NCBI GenBank assembly: GCA_964352475.1
Contig: CAYGSL010000014.1
Location: 1-64,000, forward strand
DNA: 64,000 bases
Direction of reading: 5' to 3'
From: JAUIET01 sp964352475
GTDB lineage: Bacteria > Pseudomonadota > Gammaproteobacteria > Pseudomonadales > JAUIET01
Below, piece after piece: positions 59,286 to 64,000 of this stretch. Under the pieces are notes generated by a model. It made no database searches. It saw nothing but the letters and a program-made list of their open reading frames with translations, and was not told where the DNA came from. Position numbers and translations under genes: made by a program. Within the stretch, counting starts at the first letter, position 1, and each line of letters begins with the position of its first letter.

Positions 59286-61076
59286 ATGGACATATTTTCC
59301 GTAACCATTGGCGTCAGCGTTCTTCTGTTCGTCATTATCGGTGGCTACAGTGGCCGCAGCGTCAAACGCATGGATGACTACTTCGTTGCCGGGCGCAAAG
59401 CGCCTACGCTACTGATTTTGGGTACATTGGTTGCGAGTGTGATGAGCACTTCCATCTTTATGGGTGAGGCTGCATTCACGTACGACGGCCAGTTTGGTGC
59501 CTATATGCTGTTTCCGGGTATTGCCGTGACCGGCTACATGCTGGGCGCCGTGTTCTTTGGTGTTTATCTGCGCCGTAGTTGCGCACCCACGGTGGCCGAT
59601 TACTTTGGAACCCGCTTCCAAAGCCGACGCCTGCAGCAGTTTGCGGGCTTCACTATTATTCTTGGCCTGGGCGGTTACTTATTAATCGTCACACAAGGCG
59701 CTTCCCTGCTGCTTTCCGATATCACCGGCCTGTCCTTCGGAACCAGCCTGATGGTTGCTTGGCTAAGCTACACGGTATTTACCATGTATGCCGGTTCCAA
59801 AGGTGTGATCATTACTGACACACTGATGTTCCTGCTGTTCATGGGTGCGACCCTGGTGTTTGTTGCCTACATTGTTGATGGCTTTGGTGGTTTCAAAGCA
59901 TCGGTTGCTGATTTGGCATTGATCAAAGAAAAACAAGGCATTGCCTCCTGGACCGGAATCATTGGTGAGGGCACCGGGTGGCCAACGGCACTGGATTACG
60001 TTATCTGGGCGGTGGTGATCGATATTGCCTGGGCACTGGTGTACGCGGTTGGACCCTGGCAGGCCAGCCGGCATTTGATGGCTAAAAATGAGCACGTAGT
60101 TTTACGTGCCGCCATTCTGGCGTGCTTTTGCGTGATCGTTTTGCAGATGCTGGTATACGGCATGGGTGGCCTGATGAACCTGGCCAAGATAGACATTGAC
60201 CCCTCAGAAACTGTATTGATCTGGGCAGCCCAATCGCTGGTTCCCGAATTTCTGGGTGCTTTGTTAGTGGCCGGAATCATCGCCGCTGCCTTGTCGTCTG
60301 CCTCTACATTTTTGTCTCTGGTGGGTTTCAGCATCAGCAACGACATGGGCAGCAAACCGCTCTCGCTAACCGTCAATACAACACGAAAAATCATGCTGAT
60401 CACCAGCGTGATCGTATTGGTTTGCTGCTATTTCTTCCCGCCGAATATTTTTTGGTTCATGTTGTTTATCGGAACCGTATTCGCATCCAGCTGGGGTCCG
60501 GTTGGATTGATGAGCATCTGGAGCAAACGCATTACAAAAGACGCCGCGCTGTGGGGCATGGCGTCAGGCTTTTTTATGAACGTAGTCCCTGCGACTATCG
60601 ACTATCTTGGCATTTACAATATGCCAGAGTATTACCCGCCGGTGATAGGCACAGTTGTGAGTTTTATTGTGATTTTCGCAGTGTCGGCCAAGGGCAAAGT
60701 AACACGCGGCGAAAAGCTGTATCGCTTGCGTTTGCACCAAGCATCCGCCACCGATCTGGATGTAAACGAGACCAGAAAAACCCTACTCGCCCCCGCGGGC
60801 CTGATTCTATACGGGTGCACAATGCCCTGGGTAATGTTGACGTACTACGTTAAGCCCTACCAAATGTCGACCGGGCAATTACTCGCAGATGGGTCCATCA
60901 ATTGGAATACCGGCGAAGCACTGATTACTCTGACGTTCTTTATGCTGCACGTGCCGCTTGCGCTTATTGTGATGAAAGTCATTCGGGATCGGTACGATCC
61001 AAATAGCAAAAGCAATCAGAATAGCTTACGCAGAGCGGCGTTAAGCACCAAGCCACAAGACTCAGTCGGTACCTAG
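59286..61076 (+). CDS. Sodium:solute symporter (SSS family)
   Basis: A 596-residue transporter with about 13 membrane segments. Y-S-G-R-S-V-K-R-M-D-D-Y-F-V-A-G-R near residues 21-37 and the middle G-I-I-A-A-A-L-S-S-A-S-T-F-L-S near 335-349 match the family sodium-binding regions. The substrate may be proline, a carboxylate or another small solute. It is divergent from the AGCS gene, and its end overlaps the convergent first gamma-glutamyltransferase by 15 bases. ATG 59286 is chosen over TTG 59283 one codon earlier. Confidence 0.88.
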   Translation: MDIFSVTIGVSVLLFVIIGGYSGRSVKRMDDYFVAGRKAPTLLILGTLVASVMSTSIFMGEAAFTYDGQFGAYMLFPGIAVTGYMLGAVFFGVYLRRSCAPTVADYFGTRFQSRRLQQFAGFTIILGLGGYLLIVTQGASLLLSDITGLSFGTSLMVAWLSYTVFTMYAGSKGVIITDTLMFLLFMGATLVFVAYIVDGFGGFKASVADLALIKEKQGIASWTGIIGEGTGWPTALDYVIWAVVIDIAWALVYAVGPWQASRHLMAKNEHVVLRAAILACFCVIVLQMLVYGMGGLMNLAKIDIDPSETVLIWAAQSLVPEFLGALLVAGIIAAALSSASTFLSLVGFSISNDMGSKPLSLTVNTTRKIMLITSVIVLVCCYFFPPNIFWFMLFIGTVFASSWGPVGLMSIWSKRITKDAALWGMASGFFMNVVPATIDYLGIYNMPEYYPPVIGTVVSFIVIFAVSAKGKVTRGEKLYRLRLHQASATDLDVNETRKTLLAPAGLILYGCTMPWVMLTYYVKPYQMSTGQLLADGSINWNTGEALITLTFFMLHVPLALIVMKVIRDRYDPNSKSNQNSLRRAALSTKPQDSVGT

Positions 61077-62825
61077 GGCAAGCGCGCCCGGACGACGCGG
61101 GTCCGCTGCACCATACAAATACCCATCACGACGCATGATTGACTGAGTGCTTCCCATGGTTTGTTGTGGCTCAATGATATGCCCCATGCCCTGCAATATC
61201 TTAAGCGTGTCGGCGCCAATACCTGGCTCTACACCCAAGGATGGGGTACGCCACTGTTGATGTATGCGCGGCCGGTGACTGGCTTCCGCAATATTCATAC
61301 CATAGTCAATCGTATTGATAAGAATCTGCAAAACCACGTTGTGGATTCGACTGCCCCCTGGCGTCCCTGTTACCAACAGCAACTCACCGTTTTCATCAAA
61401 CACCAGGGTAGGTGTCATCGTTGAGAGCATGCGTTTACCCGCTCGCATTCCATTTGCATGCTCCGGTGTTCGGTGTGAGAAATTTCGAAGCTGATTGTCC
61501 AGCAATATACCGGTACCGGGAACAACTGCAGCGGACCCGAAAGAGTAACCCAGAGTGTACGTTGTAGAAACTGCATTTCCTTCAGCGTCAACCACCGAGT
61601 AATGCGTCGTTTCTCTACTCTCATATTGTTGCGCATTTTCCGGGTCGGTTTTTTTGGTTGCCCTCGCCTTACTGAGATCAATGCGCCCAGCTAACACTTT
61701 TGCTATTTCTTCGCTCAAAAAACCTTCTACAGGCACATCAATGAAATCAGGATCACCAATGCCAAAGCGCCTGTTAGCGGCCACCTGCTTCATGGTTTCT
61801 GCAACAATATGCAGGCTCATTGCACTACCGGCAGGGTATTGAGATAAATCGAAGTTCTGCAACACGTTGAGCATCTGCAGTAGCGCAAGTCCACCAACGC
61901 TGCTGGGAGGCATCGTGGTAATCGTATGGTTACGGTAGCGCGTTTGTAGCACCGTTCTTTCTTTCACACGGTAGTTTTTTAAATCAGCGAGCGACACTTT
62001 GCCGCCGGTAGCCTGCATGTAATCAGACACTTTGCGCGCGATCTCGCCTTCGTAGAAAGCAACTGCGCCCTGGGCAGCAATAGCGGCAATAGAATGTGCC
62101 AGATCCGTTTGTACCAATGTTTCCCCGGCTACATACGCTGTCTTATTGGCTTTTGCATACGCCGCCATACTTGCAGGATATGCACCCATCACTGGAAGCG
62201 CTTCTCTTAGCGCATATTCAAGGTCTTGCGTTACTTCGATCCCGTCGGCTGCAAGCACACGCGCGGGCTCTAGCAATTCTGCCCAAGGCTTGGAGCCGAA
62301 CTTCTCCCATGCATGATGCAGACCAGCAACGGTACCGGGAACACCCGCGGCTCTTGGTCCATAGGTCAAGGCGTGCCAGTCGATGTCTCCTTGCCCGTTC
62401 TGATAGTCCGCCAGCATCGCCTTTGCCGGTGCGGCAGATCGAAAATCCAATGCAGTCGGTTCATCCGCCCCGTTCATATGCAGCAACATAAATCCGCTGC
62501 CGCCTAAATTGCCTGCTCTGGGCAAAGTTACGGCCAGTGCGAAGCCAACGCCAACGGCGGCGTCTACTGCATTGCCACCATCTGCAAGAATTTGCTGCCC
62601 TACGTATGTTGCCAACTCGTTTTGGCTGACGACCATTCCACCTCTGGCAATAACCGGATGATGCACTGAGTCGTAGCGTAATACGGCACCCGAAGACTGT
62701 TTCGTGGCAGATGCATTTCCAGCGCCCGAATATTGGCCACCGGTACTGCATGCAGTCAACAACAAACTTATGCAAAATAGGCAAGCCACAAACCTGCCCA
62801 TAATGGCAGTATTGAGAGGACTCAT
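61062..62825 (-). CDS. ggt: Gamma-glutamyltransferase lipoprotein
   Basis: A 587-residue GGT that cleaves the gamma-glutamyl bond of glutathione in the periplasm. A lipobox L-L-L-T-A-C lies near residues 21-26. The autoprocessing nucleophile Thr is in E-T-T-H-Y-S-V-V-D near 410, and S-F-G-S-A-A-V-V-P-G-T-G-I-L-L-D-N and late T-P-G-G-S-R-I follow. Its ATG overlaps the TGA of the upstream copy (ATGA), so both are in one translationally coupled unit. ATG 62801 is an alternative start. Confidence 0.92.
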   Translation of the reverse strand: MSPLNTAIMGRFVACLFCISLLLTACSTGGQYSGAGNASATKQSSGAVLRYDSVHHPVIARGGMVVSQNELATYVGQQILADGGNAVDAAVGVGFALAVTLPRAGNLGGSGFMLLHMNGADEPTALDFRSAAPAKAMLADYQNGQGDIDWHALTYGPRAAGVPGTVAGLHHAWEKFGSKPWAELLEPARVLAADGIEVTQDLEYALREALPVMGAYPASMAAYAKANKTAYVAGETLVQTDLAHSIAAIAAQGAVAFYEGEIARKVSDYMQATGGKVSLADLKNYRVKERTVLQTRYRNHTITTMPPSSVGGLALLQMLNVLQNFDLSQYPAGSAMSLHIVAETMKQVAANRRFGIGDPDFIDVPVEGFLSEEIAKVLAGRIDLSKARATKKTDPENAQQYESRETTHYSVVDAEGNAVSTTYTLGYSFGSAAVVPGTGILLDNQLRNFSHRTPEHANGMRAGKRMLSTMTPTLVFDENGELLLVTGTPGGSRIHNVVLQILINTIDYGMNIAEASHRPRIHQQWRTPSLGVEPGIGADTLKILQGMGHIIEPQQTMGSTQSIMRRDGYLYGAADPRRPGALALGTD

Positions 62826-64000
62826 TGATTCACACCTGCCACGCCTGCGCCCGGTCTTCGTGGGTCAGCGGACCCATAGTAGGCCCCATCATGCCACATA
62901 ATGGATTGTAAGCTTCCCATCGTACCGCTAGGCTTCAGCGAATAACCCAACTCGCGCAATAATTGCTGTGCATCGGGGTTAACCGAAGACTCAAACTCTA
63001 TCTCATCAGGAAACCATTGATGATGAACTCTTGCCGTGTGGGTGGCGCTGGCTATATTCATCTTGTGATCAATCACATTCACAATTTGCTGAAGCACAGT
63101 ACTGATAATTCGGCTGCCGCCTGGGCTGCCGGTGACTAACCACGGTTTGCCCTCTTTCAAGACAATGGTTGGAGTCATTGCGCTGAGAGGCCGTTTTCCT
63201 GGCTCAATACTATTGGCAGTACCCCCCAACAATCCAAACGCATAGGCAACACCGGCCTTGGCGCTGAAGTCTGCCATTTCATTGTTCAACAAAAATCCCG
63301 AGCCAGGAACAACGATTCCCGAGCCGAAAGAAAAGTTCAGGGTGTAAGTGTTGCTGACCGCATTCCCGTGCTTATCCATCACTGAAAAGTGCGTGGTATC
63401 CACACTCTCATATGGCGCTGGGTCACCTGGTGATAGTTCAACAGAAGGAATGACCTTGTGTGGGTGTATCTGTGAGGCCAACTGTTTTGCGTACTGTTTG
63501 CTGGTAAGCCAACTCATTGGCACTGAGTAATAATCCGGATCACCCAGGTGTTTACTTCTATCAGCATAAGCGCGCTTCATAGTCGCGGCCAGCACATGCA
63601 GATAACTGGCAGAGTTGGAACCCATTTCTGAAATCGGAAACTGCTCCAGCACATTGAGCATTTGTATTACGTGAACGCCACCGGAGCTGGGCGGTGGCAT
63701 AGACACGATGTCGTAGCCACGATAACTACCGCGCACCGGCTCGCGCTCTACAGGGCGATAGACGCTAAGGTCTTCCAGCGTGATCAAACCATTATTGCGC
63801 TGCATTTCCGCAACAATATTCTTCGCGATCTCACCTTGATAGAAAGCGCTTTGACCTTCACGTGCAATCAAAGACAAGGAATCGGCCAATTCGGCCTGCT
63901 TAAATAACTGCCCCTGAGGAATGACAGAACCGTCCGGGTTAAAGAAAGTCTTTTTCGCATGAGCCTGCCGTTGCAACATCTCTACACGAGTAGCAATCGC
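62822..64000 (-). CDS. ggt: Gamma-glutamyltransferase, second copy (5' truncated by window)
   Basis: At least 393 residues of a second GGT, open through the right edge, so its N-terminus lies outside the window. The nucleophile Thr is in D-T-T-H-F-S-V-M-D, the G-S-G-I-V-V-P-G-S-G-F-L-L-N-N loop and T-G-S-P-G-G-S-R-I are present. Identity with the other copy is moderate, so the duplication is old. Signal peptide cannot be judged. It overlaps the downstream GGT by 4 bases. Confidence 0.92.
   Translation of the reverse strand, partial: AIATRVEMLQRQAHAKKTFFNPDGSVIPQGQLFKQAELADSLSLIAREGQSAFYQGEIAKNIVAEMQRNNGLITLEDLSVYRPVEREPVRGSYRGYDIVSMPPPSSGGVHVIQMLNVLEQFPISEMGSNSASYLHVLAATMKRAYADRSKHLGDPDYYSVPMSWLTSKQYAKQLASQIHPHKVIPSVELSPGDPAPYESVDTTHFSVMDKHGNAVSNTYTLNFSFGSGIVVPGSGFLLNNEMADFSAKAGVAYAFGLLGGTANSIEPGKRPLSAMTPTIVLKEGKPWLVTGSPGGSRIISTVLQQIVNVIDHKMNIASATHTARVHHQWFPDEIEFESSVNPDAQQLLRELGYSLKPSGTMGSLQSIMWHDGAYYGSADPRRPGAGVAGVNQ

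Noticed and set aside
1..64000. CRISPR arrays, tRNA or rRNA genes, prophage
   Set aside because: No regularly spaced repeats, cloverleaf-like sequences or phage structural genes were recognised.

Overview
The window is about 64 kb of a proteobacterial chromosome scaffold, most likely a marine or otherwise free-living gammaproteobacterium. The evidence is two long TonB-dependent receptors, OmpW, CopA/CopB, YaeQ- and YbjQ-type genes, an ilv-type attenuator leader, and a lipid/hydrophobe catabolic gene set (wax-ester synthase, acyl-CoA dehydrogenase pairs, many SDRs and SnoaL-like proteins). The taxon is inferred from gene content only. I see no rRNA, tRNA, CRISPR array, integrase or insertion sequence.

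Layout. 1-7.6 kb: hydrophobic-substrate catabolism (acyl-CoA synthetase, DUF1330 protein, SDR, three SnoaL/NTF2-like proteins, TonB receptor). 8-9.7 kb: a three-helix membrane protein facing a membrane-anchored caspase-like protease. 9.8-20.8 kb: LLM-type oxidoreductase, DDN-like protein, acyl-CoA dehydrogenase pair, a deleted SDR, and an AraC regulator divergent from a styrene-oxide-isomerase-like membrane protein plus a PF10118 metal-dependent hydrolase; then an IMPase, a kinase-like protein, an SDR and a patatin. 21-31 kb: wax-ester synthase/DGAT with a histone-like tail, amidohydrolase lipoprotein, SDR, second DDN-like protein, ALDH and TPP enzyme, a DksA-like protein, a tandem of a degenerate and an intact type II dehydroquinase, and a broken yaeQ. 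31-37 kb: TonB receptor, then csoR/copA/copB with an operator-promoter between csoR and copA. 37.08-37.18 kb: a 100-N scaffold gap flanked by the same 55 bp on both sides. 37.2-41.1 kb: CsaA-like protein, membrane protein, a M48 protease with two YbjQ proteins, DUF442 lipoprotein, OmpW.

41-50 kb holds two cytoplasmic reductive-dehalogenase-like iron-sulfur proteins, a GST, a methyltransferase, an attenuator-controlled but internally deleted acetolactate synthase, an aromatic amino-acid permease, a cysteine-synthase-like enzyme and a FadH-like flavoenzyme. 51-64 kb holds an Old Yellow Enzyme, MFS transporter, enoyl-CoA hydratase, an EamA transporter whose only plausible start is CTG, GNAT, HDAC-like deacetylase, an AGCS symporter with a large inserted domain, an SSS symporter and two tandem gamma-glutamyltransferases.

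The most striking pattern is gene decay by deletion. At least five genes survive only as ends (SDR at 13.75 kb, crotonase at 22.7 kb, acetolactate synthase at 44.3 kb, LLM oxidoreductase at 50.9 kb, SDR at 59.1 kb), and yaeQ appears frameshifted, while their neighbours are intact. Either this lineage is shedding redundant catabolic genes or the assembly has collapsed repeated families; read mapping would decide.
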